A DNA stretch of 64,000 nt from Tichowtungia aerotolerans (GTDB taxonomy: Bacteria; Verrucomicrobiota; Kiritimatiellia; Kiritimatiellales; Tichowtungiaceae), in assembly GCF_009905215.1 (NCBI RefSeq), contig NZ_CP047593.1, forward strand, positions 2,174,900 through 2,238,899, given 5' to 3'. Each line of letters opens with the position of its first letter. Position 1 is the first letter of the stretch. The notes under the pieces are model-generated. The model was not told the origin of the DNA and did no database searches. It worked only from the letters and a program-made list of their open reading frames with translations. Made by a program: the position numbers and the translations under genes. This document shows, one piece after another, positions 26,801-36,518 of this stretch.

Positions 26801-27251
26801 ACGGGGTTGCGGTGAGCAGAGAGTTCACGTCTGTTCGGGTCGGCTGCTGGAAGACTGTACCGGCTGGAGTGGCGCGCGGATCAGTCTGCGGCAGGCTTTC
26901 GGGGCCGAAAACAACCTGGCCATCTTTAAGAGCAAACGAGCCAATGAATTCGGCGCCTGTCATTTCAGAAAAATCATGCAGCTGGCGGGTGATGCGAAGG
27001 AATTCCGGGCGATTCTGATCGGCTTCAGTAAACGAAAGTTCTGATGCTTCTTCCGGCGGGATGGCTGCCGCCAGCATTTTTACCTGGCGGGCCAGCTCCT
27101 TGCGCATCCGCAGGTCAATATGGGATCCGGATTGTTTGGCTCCCCAGATGCCTGCGAGAAACAGCAGAATTGCGGAGATGCAGAAGATGCAGTTTTTTTT
27201 TCGGTGAAGATCGTTTCGGATCCCGTCTAAAAATAATTCTCGCTCTGTCAT
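23874..27251 (-). CDS. Membrane CHASE/PAS sensor protein lacking a kinase domain
   Basis: A 1125-residue protein: transmembrane segment near 20-38, an extracellular region to about 200, membrane segments near 200-220 and 235-255, a CHASE domain (about 260-480; WIPHIKTAQRDAFEKKVQAE, GWSNYRIWEQ and PVLFVEPASEQ with RGFDAASDPILYAALSEAAQ), another membrane segment near 550, and four PAS domains (from 590 to about 1080). It ends with a coiled segment RRFNKAATGRELRMIELKRE followed by INSLCGELGRENAY, and no HisKA or HATPase. This tail is shared by kinase-less PAS proteins that sit beside hybrid kinases, from family memory. It probably signals to the hybrid kinase 51 bp downstream. A palindrome copy encodes FRTLENN near residue 285. 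Confidence 0.85.
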   Translation of the reverse strand: MTERELFLDGIRNDLHRKKNCIFCISAILLFLAGIWGAKQSGSHIDLRMRKELARQVKMLAAAIPPEEASELSFTEADQNRPEFLRITRQLHDFSEMTGAEFIGSFALKDGQVVFGPESLPQTDPRATPAGTVFQQPTRTDVNSLLTATPSIQGPVQDEFGIFVRASAPVIHPRTGKALMNIVLCQSADIWNKRMRTAQWLPIIITQIPLLVLIAGWVVMKNRHRLTSRRLRHTEAITCAAAFLLLTIGITWLVYHGENSNRDETFRSHALQSASAILHTFRTLENNLTLMSRMLESSEQITAREFSILCSPILNETITQKIEWIPHIKTAQRDAFEKKVQAENGWSNYRIWEQGTQHTDVKTEARPICYPVLFVEPASEQRQFRGFDAASDPILYAALSEAAQSGYAVASKPIRTGSNTTLSIYHAVSSEKHQGTVAFSIFPEQIVKLPALLANVDQYDQKVSLHELKEGAASTLLACTDENCSERCPEQSEYDTFTMPAFAFGKTYAVHIMPTKRWLAANPYRDTQMAFGGGLLLTLLLTSLIGILANRPALLEKKVQQRTAELRRAEEYAQAVLNSSSDAVIIHHPETGAILDFNKTAEQMFGISRNEIGTVNIDALKAEDCDSTNDQDMQIIRRAAQGHSSLFERIVRRRNGRTFPVEISISGTKIGGKTRVIANVRDIEQRKKTAEELKASEARFQIAADAANIGVWERDLVTKRLIWDKRMFELYGTDSVVEDASELWKKSIHPDDFESVQAISDRAEKGETELSCEFRIILPNQKVRYLRGIGKMLRDEKNNPSRMIGINYDITEQREAKQALIKSEARFRSLFEMAAVGMSEVSPDGHWIGVNKKLCEITGYSKEEMLNLSFQQITHPDDLDEDLRLIQKLLNEELSTYSMQKRYIRKDNSVIWIDLTVSLIRNPDGTPDRLISIASDISDRKNSELELKKSREFLQSTLDGMTAHIALLDESGKILLVNKAWRKFAAQNGLNESAACEGANYLTACDNGSEQIQTFSQGLQDVLAGRSTSFELEYPCQTADKNYWFSVHVSSVSQTSYELRRAVVFHTDITERQNAKEALHQRLDELRRFNKAATGRELRMIELKREINSLCGELGRENAYPLHSL

Positions 27252-27318
27252 GTCTGCCTTTCAGGAAAGCTGACGAAAGTCTAAAGATTTTTTCAGGAAA
27301 AGTCATGAAATTCTGCCT

Positions 27319-27339
27319 GTTTTCCAATGTGTGGAAAAC
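27319..27339. repeat. Intergenic TTTTCCAATG palindrome
   Basis: GTTTTCCA-ATGTG-TGGAAAAC has perfect 8-bp arms and lies between two minus-strand sensor genes. It is one of the cleanest copies of the dispersed palindrome. Confidence 0.75.
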
Positions 27340-27428
27340 ACATGCAGTCAGATTCTGCAATGAGCAGGGGCGTCGGCATCGGGGCTTTGGAAGACCGGAC
27401 AGAAAAAATCCAGCGTCTGGACGCCGGA

Positions 27429-29738
27429 TCAGGTGGATTTGAATTCCTGAACTTTCCAGAGGACTTCTTTCAGTTTGACCAGTTGAATCGGTTTGGTGAG
27501 GTAGTCATCCATTCCGATGCTGATTCCGTGCTCACGCTCTTCATTCGAAGCATGGGCGGTCATGCCGATGATCAGGGGGCGCGGTTTGCCTTTGTAGCGC
27601 TGAAGGATTTCGATGGTGGCGGTCAGTCCGTCCAGTCTGGGCATTTGAATGTCCATCAGAACCAGGTCATAGGAGTTGGCATCCACCGTCTCGAGCACTT
27701 CAACACCGTCGCGGGCGAGGTCAGCCTGATAGCCGAGCTTTTCAATCATGCGCAAGGCCACCTTCTGGTTGAGCAGGTTATCTTCCGCCACCAGAATCTT
27801 CAGCGGTGATACGGTTTCGTTTGCATGGGCGGCGGAAACGGTCTGACTGTAGTTTTTGCTGCAGCCCTGAAGAATATCAATGATGGTTTGATACAGCATG
27901 GCCGGTTTGGCCGGTTTCGTGATGTAGGCCGAAATTGCGAGCGACTCGTCCGGTTTGTCGAGGCCGACGGATGTCAGGACAATAACTGGAAGCTCTTTGT
28001 CCGAACGAAAATCCCGGACCATGTGGGTCAGTGTTGCACCATCCAGTTCCGGCATTTGCATGTCGGTAATCATCAGGGCGTATTTCCGCCCGGACTGAAT
28101 GGAGTGAAGTGCATCAATGGGCTTACTGAAGATGACAGGAGTCAGGCCCCAGCGCGTAAGCTGAGCCGAGAGAATCGTCAGGTTGGTGGCGTTATCGTCG
28201 ACAACCAGAACATTCCGCGTTTCAAGGTCTTTGAGGTCCAGGTCGGAACGGAAGGAACGCACCTGTCGTGCTGCCGGAGTAGTAATGGTGAAGCGGAAGA
28301 TGGAGCCGACTCCGGGAACGCTTTCCGCCCACATCTTTCCTCCCATCAGTTCGCTGAGGCGCTGGCTGATGGATAAGCCGAGACCGGAACCGCCGTACTG
28401 CCGGGTCATGGATGCGTCTGCCTGAGTGAACACGAAGAAAACCTGCTTGAGTTTTTCCGGTTCAATTCCGATGCCGGTATCACGTACTGTGAACTCCAGT
28501 TCATGGCCGCTGTCCTTTTGGCGGGCCGTCACCGACAGCCCGACTTCACCTTCGTGGGTGAACTTAATGGCGTTGCTGAGCAGGTTGATCAGGATCTGGC
28601 GCAGGCGCCCGGCATCACCGCGAATCACGGAAGGAACATTGCTGTCGACGTCATAAATAATCTCAAGGTTTTTTTCTGCGGCCTTTGTCACCATCAGGTC
28701 CAGTGTATCTTCGACGCATTGAGACAGGTCAAAATCCTGTTGCTCCAATTCCATTCGACCCGCTTCGATCTTTGAGAAATCGAGTACATCATTGATCAGG
28801 GTCAGCAGCGCTTCTCCACTGACCCGGATAATGTTGGCCGAATCGCGCTGTTCTTCGGAAAGGCTGGTTTCCAGCAGAAGATCGGTCATGCCGATGACGG
28901 CATTCATCGGTGTGCGGATTTCATGGCTCATATTGGCCAGAAAAGAGCTTTTGGCTTTTGCGGCTTCTTCCGCGGCTTCCTGGGCTTCTTCACGCAGGAT
29001 GATATACCGGTGGATACGGTGGGTTGCGGTTAGGATCGCGATGACTCCAATCAGCCAGATGCTGCCATAGCTTAATGCTGCAATGCGGGTTTGTCCGGAT
29101 GTGATGGCTTTGTAGGGCCTTAGAGGAATGGATACGCTGATGCCTCCGTGGATATCTCCAGTGGAATATCCCTGGTTCCCATGGCATTTCAAACAGCTTT
29201 TTTCTGCGGTCAGCGGCCGCATCAGCCGCAGGTATGGTTCTCCGTTCAGTTGATTAAGGGTGGTGACTTCTGTGACTCCTTGTCTGAATGATAAAAGAGC
29301 CTGTGTTTCCCATTCATCCGGTGCGTTTTCGGGCCGAAGAGGGTCGAGGCTTGTGATGTGGCCGATAATGCCGGCTTCTTCGCGACCCATTTCATGCACC
29401 TGCCGGGTCATATAGGCGGGGTTGATCAGGGTCAGCTTGCGACCGGACGGCGTTGTGATGTCGCGCTCGTCGGTTCCGCTTAGATAGGGATTGGGTTGAG
29501 TTTCTTCTGTAACTGGAACGTATGTACCTCCATGCAGGGAGCTCCAGTGACGATAAAGGTGGTCCCTTTGAAACTGGGCGCGCGCAGCCATGGTTGCGGC
29601 AGTCATTGTTCCCTTGCGTTCGTGATAGACGGCCCAGGAGAATGATGTGCCCAAAGCGACAGACCAGATGAGAATCAGAAGAATCACCAAGCATCTGACT
29701 TTGCAGACAGGCTTTTTGTTCGGAGTTGTAGAGTGCAT
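27429..29738 (-). CDS. Hybrid histidine kinase with Tll0287-like haem domain and two receivers
   Basis: A 769-residue membrane kinase. An N-terminal membrane segment ([20 protein letters not shown]) is followed by a Tll0287-like (DUF3365) sensor domain of about 190 residues, whose [10 protein letters not shown] carries a CxxCH haem-binding motif; a second membrane segment ([15 protein letters not shown]) follows. HisKA has [19 protein letters not shown], the HATPase has [11 protein letters not shown] and [12 protein letters not shown], and two receivers end the protein (Asp in [12 protein letters not shown] and in [12 protein letters not shown]). Redox or gas sensing through c-type haem is the family expectation. 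The ATG at 29738 is chosen; a TTG at 29798 would extend it by 20 residues. The kinase-receiver half is closely paralogous to the next gene. Confidence 0.88.
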   Translation of the reverse strand: MHSTTPNKKPVCKVRCLVILLILIWSVALGTSFSWAVYHERKGTMTAATMAARAQFQRDHLYRHWSSLHGGTYVPVTEETQPNPYLSGTDERDITTPSGRKLTLINPAYMTRQVHEMGREEAGIIGHITSLDPLRPENAPDEWETQALLSFRQGVTEVTTLNQLNGEPYLRLMRPLTAEKSCLKCHGNQGYSTGDIHGGISVSIPLRPYKAITSGQTRIAALSYGSIWLIGVIAILTATHRIHRYIILREEAQEAAEEAAKAKSSFLANMSHEIRTPMNAVIGMTDLLLETSLSEEQRDSANIIRVSGEALLTLINDVLDFSKIEAGRMELEQQDFDLSQCVEDTLDLMVTKAAEKNLEIIYDVDSNVPSVIRGDAGRLRQILINLLSNAIKFTHEGEVGLSVTARQKDSGHELEFTVRDTGIGIEPEKLKQVFFVFTQADASMTRQYGGSGLGLSISQRLSELMGGKMWAESVPGVGSIFRFTITTPAARQVRSFRSDLDLKDLETRNVLVVDDNATNLTILSAQLTRWGLTPVIFSKPIDALHSIQSGRKYALMITDMQMPELDGATLTHMVRDFRSDKELPVIVLTSVGLDKPDESLAISAYITKPAKPAMLYQTIIDILQGCSKNYSQTVSAAHANETVSPLKILVAEDNLLNQKVALRMIEKLGYQADLARDGVEVLETVDANSYDLVLMDIQMPRLDGLTATIEILQRYKGKPRPLIIGMTAHASNEEREHGISIGMDDYLTKPIQLVKLKEVLWKVQEFKST

Positions 29739-29866
29739 GAATACCGCCGCTATTATAAGATAGCGGACGACGATAGATGTTTTCCGATGCGTTGACAAGG
29801 CGCATGCTTAATGCTTCGGTGGAGTCGGATCGATCGTATGAGATTTTTTCCTGATGTTCTATCGGG

Positions 29867-32545
29867 CTATGTTTTGCTGTTCCCGATGATTGCGGATGTT
29901 CGGGTGAGCATTTCTTTCAGTTTGGTGAGTTGAATCGGTTTGGTCAGATAGTCGTCCATGCCGGCGGCAAGTCCGCGTTCGCGTTCCTCATTGGATGCAT
30001 GGGCGGTCATGCCGATGATCAGGGGGCGTTTTTTGTCTTTGAAGCGGCTGTGCAGTTCCTGGGTGGCGGTCAGGCCGTCCATGCGGGGCATCTGGATGTC
30101 CATCAGGATGAGGTCATACTCTTTCTGATCGACCTTCTCGAGCGCTTCAACGCCGTCATGCGCGAGGTCGGCCTGGTAGTTCAGTTTTTCAAGCATGCGC
30201 AGGGCGACTTTTTGGTTGAGCGTGTTATCTTCTGTAACCAGAATTTTCAGCGATTCGGCGCTGGATGGTATTGCTGTTGTCCGAGCTCTGTCGGATGACG
30301 GGGTGGACCCGTATCCTTGCAGGATGCGCTCAATGTCCTGGTGCAGCTGCGCCGGTTTGACCGGTTTGCTGATACAGCTCGAGATATGGAGTGTCTCGTC
30401 CCGCCTGCTCAGTCCGGTCGAGGTCAGCATAATGATTGGCAGCTCGTTAGCCGGGCGGAGTTTTCGTACTTCGCGAACAAGCTCTGTCCCGTTCATGTCC
30501 GGCATTTGCATATCCGTAATCATGAGTGAATATGTCCGGCCGGATTGAATGGACTCCAGAGCTTTTTCGGGAGTGTTGAATGCCACCGGACAAAGATTCC
30601 AGCGAGTCAGCTGAGCGGAGAGGATTTTCAGGTTGGTTTCGTTATCATCTACAATCAGCACATCACAATGATCGATGTTAAAGGAATTCTGGTTGGGCCG
30701 AATGGTTTTAATCTGCCGGGCGAGCGGGGTATACAATGTGAAATGGAAGCAGGACCCTTTGCCGGGGATACTTTCTGCCCACATGCGTCCGCCCATCAGT
30801 TCGCTGAGCCGGCGGCTGATGGAAAGCCCGAGTCCGGTGCCGCCGTATTGGCGGGTTGTGGACGCATCCGCCTGAGTGAATGTTTCGAAAATGTGATCGA
30901 TCTTTTCCGATGGAATTCCGATTCCGGTATCCCGCACGGAGATTCCAATTTCATATCCGTTATCTCTGGGCAGGGCGGTAACAGAGACCACAATTTCTCC
31001 CTCCCGGGTGAACTTAATTGCATTGCTCAGCAGGTTCAGAAGAATCTGCCGCAGGCGGCCGGCGTCGCCCTGGATAATTGCCGGAACGTTTCCAGCCATA
31101 TCGTAAACGATCTCAATGTTCTTTTCGGCAGCTTTGGGGACCATCAGGTCCAGCGTGGTTTCAACACACCGGCCGAAATCAAAGTCCTGCTGTTCCAGCT
31201 CCATACGTCCCGCTTCAATTTTTGAAAAATCCAAAATATCATTAATCAGGGTCAGCAGTGCTTCGCCGCTGACCCGGATGGTCTCTGCGAATTCTTTCTG
31301 TTCCGTGTTAAGCGGCGTTTCTATCAGCAGGTCGGTCATTCCAATGACGGCATTCATGGGGGTGCGGATTTCATGGCTCATATTTGCCAGAAAGGCGCTT
31401 TTGGCCCGCGTGGCGTTTTCGGCCGCAGCCCGGGCGTCGTCCAGCTGAAGGTTTTTGTCTCGGAGTTCTTCCACGGTATCCTGCAGATCAATCCGAAGGC
31501 GTCGTTCGCGCATTTCGGACCGCGCCAGCAGATAACTCGCACCGAAAGCCAGCAGAAGGAGCATGAGAGAAACTTTGATTCTCAAAACAATATGTTCGCG
31601 CGGGCTGGATACGTAGTATCTCCTTGGAACAAGGGAGACAACCTTCCAGGTGTATTTCGCGGCATTGATTGCATATTTTTCCGACTCTGAATGCCGCTGG
31701 TTTTCTGGGTGATGGCTGCACTCCAAAAGCGGGTAGACGGTCTTAAACGTCCAGAGTCCGCTTTTGGTTATAAACTGGCCTGCTTCTTTGTCTTCGATCT
31801 GTGCCCATGCATCAGGATATTGCCGGGCAACCGTTTGGTCGGGCTGGTTCAGCATGAATCCCCATTCCGAGTCCGGGGATGGTCCTTTCAGCCAGTATCC
31901 TTCCTGGTTCAGCAGCCATGCATGCCGCTGATCGTTCTGGGTTCGCTGTGTGAAACTGGTCAGCAGTTGCTCTGCACAGTAATTCAGGATCACCACGCCG
32001 CGCGTCGCTCCGTTGCTGTCAACGGCTGGTGTAGAAAAACGAATGACCGGCCGGACAGGAATTTCGATGCGTCCGTGTTCAATGTTCAGGTCCAGGGGAG
32101 ATGTGAAAATGTCTCCGGCTTTCAGCTTCACTGTGTCCTGGAAATAGTAGCGGTCGCTTTTATTCTGGAGCGCAGGCTTCGGAACGGTTTCCTGCTGGTC
32201 TTTTGTCCAGTTGATCCGGATCTGTTCCTGTCCGCTTATATCCAGAAAACGCACCTGGTTATATATCTGCTTAATGTCTGCAAACGCCATCCACTGAGGC
32301 GCAAGTTCTTGAAGCGCCTGCGGATCGTCCATGTCGATGGACTGGCATTGATTCGCCAGATAAAGCAGGTCTCCCCGAACGGCTTTGATCTGCTGGTTAA
32401 GAAAAGCCTCGCCGATATCAACCGGCGTTTTTGCCTGCATTCTTCGCTCATTCTGCAGGTTCTGTCTTTCTGCGCGGTGAAGCATGACCGTTCCAAACAG
32501 AATCAGCAGCGCTGCCGGCAGAAATAAAATGAAAGTTTTGCGCAT
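29867..32545 (-). CDS. Hybrid histidine kinase with periplasmic Cache-type sensor and two receivers
   Basis: An 892-residue membrane kinase. It has an N-terminal membrane segment (FILFLPAALLILFGTVML), a periplasmic region of about 290 residues resembling a double Cache domain (LDISGQEQIRINW, DSNGATRGVVILNYC), a second membrane segment near 325-343 and a short coiled coil. HisKA ([19 protein letters not shown]), HATPase (DTGIGIPSEKI, GTGLGLSISRRL) and two receivers (Asp in [12 protein letters not shown] and [13 protein letters not shown]; Lys in [10 protein letters not shown]) follow. The ATG has GGAG upstream. It is the first gene of the array, and its kinase and receivers match the 27429-29738 gene almost segment for segment, so the two arose by duplication with the sensor exchanged. 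Confidence 0.9.
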   Translation of the reverse strand: MRKTFILFLPAALLILFGTVMLHRAERQNLQNERRMQAKTPVDIGEAFLNQQIKAVRGDLLYLANQCQSIDMDDPQALQELAPQWMAFADIKQIYNQVRFLDISGQEQIRINWTKDQQETVPKPALQNKSDRYYFQDTVKLKAGDIFTSPLDLNIEHGRIEIPVRPVIRFSTPAVDSNGATRGVVILNYCAEQLLTSFTQRTQNDQRHAWLLNQEGYWLKGPSPDSEWGFMLNQPDQTVARQYPDAWAQIEDKEAGQFITKSGLWTFKTVYPLLECSHHPENQRHSESEKYAINAAKYTWKVVSLVPRRYYVSSPREHIVLRIKVSLMLLLLAFGASYLLARSEMRERRLRIDLQDTVEELRDKNLQLDDARAAAENATRAKSAFLANMSHEIRTPMNAVIGMTDLLIETPLNTEQKEFAETIRVSGEALLTLINDILDFSKIEAGRMELEQQDFDFGRCVETTLDLMVPKAAEKNIEIVYDMAGNVPAIIQGDAGRLRQILLNLLSNAIKFTREGEIVVSVTALPRDNGYEIGISVRDTGIGIPSEKIDHIFETFTQADASTTRQYGGTGLGLSISRRLSELMGGRMWAESIPGKGSCFHFTLYTPLARQIKTIRPNQNSFNIDHCDVLIVDDNETNLKILSAQLTRWNLCPVAFNTPEKALESIQSGRTYSLMITDMQMPDMNGTELVREVRKLRPANELPIIMLTSTGLSRRDETLHISSCISKPVKPAQLHQDIERILQGYGSTPSSDRARTTAIPSSAESLKILVTEDNTLNQKVALRMLEKLNYQADLAHDGVEALEKVDQKEYDLILMDIQMPRMDGLTATQELHSRFKDKKRPLIIGMTAHASNEERERGLAAGMDDYLTKPIQLTKLKEMLTRTSAIIGNSKT

Positions 32546-32685
32546 AAATTCTCCATGAGTGCAATAGCGCGCATATCTTACTGTCTTTCAAGAAAATATC
32601 AAGGAATGCGACCGTCGTAAAAGCTTGGCGGATTGGGGAAGGAACGCTATCTTTCCCGGCTCACTTTCATACAAAGGAGAGATTC

Positions 32686-33666
32686 ATGAAGGTTCTGGTG
32701 GCCGGTGGTGCCGGTTATATTGGTTCTGTCACAACAGAGATGCTCTGCGATGCCGGACATGAGGTGTCGGTTTTTGACAATCTTGAGCGCGGGCACCGCG
32801 CTGCGATTGATCCTCGGGCACAGTTTATTCAGGGGGACCTGCGCAGGCCGGAAACCATCGAAGCGGCGCTCAAAGAATCCGGTGCCGAGGCAGTGATTCA
32901 CTTTGCCGCATACATTGAAGTCGGCGAATCCATGCGTGACCCGCTTCCCTTTTTCGAAAACAACGTCAGTGGTTCGCTCAACCTGATGAAAGCCATGGTG
33001 GCGGCAGGCTGTAAAAAACTGATCTTTTCGTCCACCTGTGCCACTTACGGCACTCCGGAAAAAATGCCGATGGATGAAACCCTCCCGCAGAAGCCGGAAA
33101 GCGTCTACGGCGAATCCAAGCTGCTTTGCGAAAAGATTTTCCAGTGGGCGGAACAGATTCATGGAGTCGAATGCGTCTTCCTGCGCTATTTCAACGCCTG
33201 CGGAGCGACTGAAAAATACGGTGAAGATCACAGCCCGGAAACCCATCTGATACCGCTGATCCTTCAGGTGCCGCTCGGCCAACGCGAAAAAATCTTTATT
33301 TTCGGGGACGACTACGACACGCCCGACGGGACCTGCATCCGCGACTACATTCACATTCGTGACCTCGCACAGGCGCATATCCTGGCTCTCAAACCAGGTA
33401 TCAGCGGCGCGTTTAATCTTGGCAACGGCGACGGGTATTCGGTGAAAGAGGTGATCGACGTCGCCCGTGAAGTAACCGGACATCCCATTCCGGCAGATCT
33501 TGAACCCCGCCGTGCCGGCGACTGCACCCGTCTGATTTCCGATTCTGCCAAAGCCAGGGAAATCCTCGGCTGGAAGCCGGAGTATGCTGACCTGCGCTCG
33601 ATTGTGGAAAGTGCCTGGAACTGGCACCAGTCGCATCCCGCCGGTTACGGCGACAGATCGGAATAA
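32686..33666 (+). CDS. galE: UDP-glucose 4-epimerase
   Basis: Interconverts UDP-glucose and UDP-galactose in the cytosol, for the Leloir pathway and cell-surface sugars. The NAD-binding motif GGAGYIG is at residues 7-13, the catalytic Ser/Thr region is SSTCATYG near 120 and the catalytic Tyr-Lys pair is in ESVYGESKLLCEK near 145; FNLGNGDGYSVKEVI and the C-terminal LGWKPEYADLRSIVESAWNWH are typical GalE. The 326-residue length is normal. The start has AAAGGAGAG nine bases upstream. The secretin gene begins 20 bp after its stop, so it may lead the export operon that follows. Confidence 0.95.
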   Translation: MKVLVAGGAGYIGSVTTEMLCDAGHEVSVFDNLERGHRAAIDPRAQFIQGDLRRPETIEAALKESGAEAVIHFAAYIEVGESMRDPLPFFENNVSGSLNLMKAMVAAGCKKLIFSSTCATYGTPEKMPMDETLPQKPESVYGESKLLCEKIFQWAEQIHGVECVFLRYFNACGATEKYGEDHSPETHLIPLILQVPLGQREKIFIFGDDYDTPDGTCIRDYIHIRDLAQAHILALKPGISGAFNLGNGDGYSVKEVIDVAREVTGHPIPADLEPRRAGDCTRLISDSAKAREILGWKPEYADLRSIVESAWNWHQSHPAGYGDRSE

Positions 33667-33686
33667 CATAAACCCAAGGCAATCTG

Positions 33687-35045
33687 ATGAAACGGATCAT
33701 ACTGATATTCTGTTGTATCGTGTCTGCTGCTGCATTTGCTCAGCAGCGACCCGAAGGCACTGGGCAGCGCCGTAAACTCTCGGCAGAGCAGATCGCCGCG
33801 CTGAAAGCCCGGAAGGCTGAACAGGACAATGGGGCATCGAGTGCGTCGATGGATGCTGAAGCGGCGGCTGCGGCGGATGAGAATCAGGAAAAATATGATG
33901 ACATCATGGGCAGCTTTTCGGAGCTGGCCATGCAGTTCTCCAGGGAAGAGGAGAGTTCGCTCGATCTGTTTGTTTACGAATGCCGGCATATCAGTGCGGA
34001 ATCGTTTGCCCGGGCAGTAGAGCCGTTTCTGTCTGTGAACGGCGAAATCTCGGACTGCGAGGAAGCCGATCTGGTGGTGATTTCCGATGAGAAAAAACAG
34101 ATTCCGCAGCTGAAGAAAATTGCGGAGTCCATTGATCGTCCGGTGCGGCAGGTGCTGGTCAGCGCCAGTGTGGTTGAGTTTCAGGTAACCGATGGTTTTG
34201 AAAAGGAAATCAGCCTTCAGTACAACCAGTTTAAAAACATGGGAGCTCTGGATAATTCCGCATCAGGGGCTGCTGCAGTGTCTGATGCGATGGAAGATAT
34301 CGGGAGCCGGGTTCTGGACGCTTTCTTTCCGACCGGTGTGAATCCGGCCACCCTGAGTGGGCAGTCATCCGCCGTCTATTACGATCAAGAAGAGCAGCTC
34401 ATGGTTTCGGGCTTCCTGACGTTTCTGGACAGCAGCGGAACGGCGCAGATCTTGTCGGCACCGTCGCTGGTGATGCGTCGCGGCCATACCGGCAATATTC
34501 TTTCCGGTGAAGATATTCCGATTACAAAATCCACGCAGAACTCCGCCGGCACCAATTATTCTGTCGATTACAAGTCCGTCGGCATCAAGCTGTGGGTAAC
34601 CCCGGAGTCTATTTTTAACGATCGCGTTGTGCTTGAGGTGAAACCGGAGGTTTCCAACATCATTCGTTACGAAGAATCTGCTGCCGGCCGCAACCCGGTG
34701 ATTGCCATTCGTAATGCCAGCACGATGCTGGAAATGAACGACGGGTTCATGGTGTCGATCGGCGGCCTTTTGCGCGAAGAGCAGATTGAGAGTCAGAAGC
34801 AGGTTCCAATCCTCGGAAGCATTCCCCTGGTGGGAACGCTGTTCCGTTCATCATCCAGTGAAAAGATCCGGTCGCAGCTGGTCATTTTCCTGACGGTCAA
34901 CATTGTGGACCCGGCCGATCTTTCGGTGGATACGATTGCCGATGAAATCCCGCCCAAGCTTCAGGAACAGGTGGATGCCTCGAGGCAGGCGTTCCCGCCG
35001 CAGAAGCGGTCCGTCTGGGGCGGAATCAAAAAACTTTTCCGGTGA
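33687..35045 (+). CDS. Secretin-family outer-membrane protein
   Basis: A 452-residue protein with a signal peptide (MKRIILIFCCIVSAAAFAQQ). Residues about 95-160 form an N1/secretin_N-type domain (ESFARAVEPFLSVNGEISDC, then EEADLVVISDEKKQIPQLKK), and residues 165-425 the secretin beta-domain: VLVSASVVEFQV, GTAQILSAPSLVMRRGHTG, VGIKLWVTPESIFNDRVVLE, SIGGLLREEQ and VPILGSIPLVGTLF. It lacks the extra N-domains of GspD. It lies directly upstream of a membrane fusion protein, ABC ATPase and MacB-type permease, with end-to-start overlap, so it probably forms their outer-membrane channel in place of TolC. That role is inferred from context. Confidence 0.88.
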   Translation: MKRIILIFCCIVSAAAFAQQRPEGTGQRRKLSAEQIAALKARKAEQDNGASSASMDAEAAAAADENQEKYDDIMGSFSELAMQFSREEESSLDLFVYECRHISAESFARAVEPFLSVNGEISDCEEADLVVISDEKKQIPQLKKIAESIDRPVRQVLVSASVVEFQVTDGFEKEISLQYNQFKNMGALDNSASGAAAVSDAMEDIGSRVLDAFFPTGVNPATLSGQSSAVYYDQEEQLMVSGFLTFLDSSGTAQILSAPSLVMRRGHTGNILSGEDIPITKSTQNSAGTNYSVDYKSVGIKLWVTPESIFNDRVVLEVKPEVSNIIRYEESAAGRNPVIAIRNASTMLEMNDGFMVSIGGLLREEQIESQKQVPILGSIPLVGTLFRSSSSEKIRSQLVIFLTVNIVDPADLSVDTIADEIPPKLQEQVDASRQAFPPQKRSVWGGIKKLFR

Positions 35046-35047
35046 AA

Positions 35048-36517
35048 ATGATGCGAGGTTCTGTTCGTCCGTATATGTGCTGCCTGTTTGCGCTGAGTCT
35101 TCTTTGCGGCTGTGGAAAGAAGAAAGACAGCGATAAACAGCTCGATCAGGTTTATGAGGTAACCCGCGGCAGTTTTAATATTGTCATTTCCGCCAACGGA
35201 ACGCTCGACGCCATCAAACGCTACAATATCGAAGCCCCGCCTGTTTCCAAAAAGGGGCTTGATATTATCGAGGCGGTCGAAGACCAGACGCCGCTGAAGA
35301 AAGGGGACCTCATCGTTGCGTTTTCCGACGAAAACTATCTCGATGAGCTGGAATCGCAGGAGATCAAAATCGAAGAGGGCGAGAAAAACCTGATGCTTGT
35401 GGAACAGGATTATCAGATGAAAACCGCCGATAGCGTCAGCCTGATTAAGAAAGCAACCGATACTCGTCGGGATTGCGTGGAGGATCTCGAAAAATATATT
35501 AATGAGGATGCGCCGCTTCAGAAAAAAAATCTGCAGCTGGCCGTCGAAGATGCGCGAATCAGGGTGGAGGAGGAAAAAGAAAACCTGGCGTCCCTGAAAG
35601 AGGACCTGCTGACGGCTTCGATGGGAGATGAGGCTGCCCGCACTAAAATCGAGGATCAGATTGAAACTTCAAAGGAAAAGATCGAGGACCTCGAGGCGGG
35701 CGAGGAAAAAGCGATCTATAACCTGCGGATGTTTAAGCAGTATACCTATCCCCAGAAATCCCGTCAGTTGGAGCAGAATCTGGTTAAAGCAGAAATGGAC
35801 CTGCAGAAACAGCTTGTTAATGCCACGTCTCAGCGGATTCAGCTGGAACGAAAAATTGATTCGCAGAAACAGGTGCTTAAGACGCAGCGCAAACAGCGGG
35901 AGGATCTGCTTGAAAATATTGCGATGCTTAAGGTGACGGCTCCGGTGGATGGGGTGGTCAGTTATGGCAATCCGGATCCGCGCCGCCGCAACCAGCAGCA
36001 GAAAGATATTACCGTTGGCACATCCATGCGTCCGTCAGAGCTGATCGGAACGATTCCCGATCTGAGCCGCCTGGTGGTCAATCTTGATGTGCCGGAAGCG
36101 GTTCGCTCCAAGATTGATATCGGGATGCGCGCCGAGATGCGCATCAAAGCGCTGCCCAATGTCCGGTTGTCCGGCGAAGTCACCAAGATTGCGGATATGG
36201 CTTCTCACCTGAACTTCTGGGACCGCACCAGCCCGAAAATCTACCCCACGGTCATTTCCCTGGATGAGCACAACGCCGCATTGCGCCCCGGAATGAGCGT
36301 TGAGGTCGACATGATTTCTGAAGAAGTTCACGACGTGGTTTTTGTCCCGGTTGAAGCGCTTTTTGCCAAAGAGGGCAGCATTTACTGTCGGGTTCATAAA
36401 TCCATGCGTTCGGAAGAACGGAACGTGAAAATCGGCAGGAGCTCCAGCAGCTTTGTGGAAATTACGGAAGGGCTGGAGCCCGGGGAGAAGGTTCTGCTGA
36501 TCCGGGAGGAGCTGTAG
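35048..36517 (+). CDS. Periplasmic adaptor (membrane fusion) lipoprotein
   Basis: A MacA/HlyD-type adaptor of about 489 residues. The signal sequence ends in a lipobox (LSLLCGC), so it is probably anchored to a membrane by lipid. A biotinyl-lipoyl-like half motif lies near residues 30-85 ([20 protein letters not shown]), then a long helical coiled coil (about 105-300, Glu/Lys/Gln-rich), then the second lipoyl half ([15 protein letters not shown]) and a beta-barrel part ([25 protein letters not shown]). The coiled coil is longer than in typical MacA. ATG 35048 is chosen; a GTG at 35042 overlaps the secretin stop. Its neighbours make up an ABC-type export complex. Confidence 0.88.
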   Translation: MMRGSVRPYMCCLFALSLLCGCGKKKDSDKQLDQVYEVTRGSFNIVISANGTLDAIKRYNIEAPPVSKKGLDIIEAVEDQTPLKKGDLIVAFSDENYLDELESQEIKIEEGEKNLMLVEQDYQMKTADSVSLIKKATDTRRDCVEDLEKYINEDAPLQKKNLQLAVEDARIRVEEEKENLASLKEDLLTASMGDEAARTKIEDQIETSKEKIEDLEAGEEKAIYNLRMFKQYTYPQKSRQLEQNLVKAEMDLQKQLVNATSQRIQLERKIDSQKQVLKTQRKQREDLLENIAMLKVTAPVDGVVSYGNPDPRRRNQQQKDITVGTSMRPSELIGTIPDLSRLVVNLDVPEAVRSKIDIGMRAEMRIKALPNVRLSGEVTKIADMASHLNFWDRTSPKIYPTVISLDEHNAALRPGMSVEVDMISEEVHDVVFVPVEALFAKEGSIYCRVHKSMRSEERNVKIGRSSSSFVEITEGLEPGEKVLLIREEL

Positions 36518-36518
36518 A

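Noticed and set aside
32647..33669. A 340-codon minus-strand frame over galE
   Set aside because: Antisense shadow; galE on the plus strand has all epimerase motifs.
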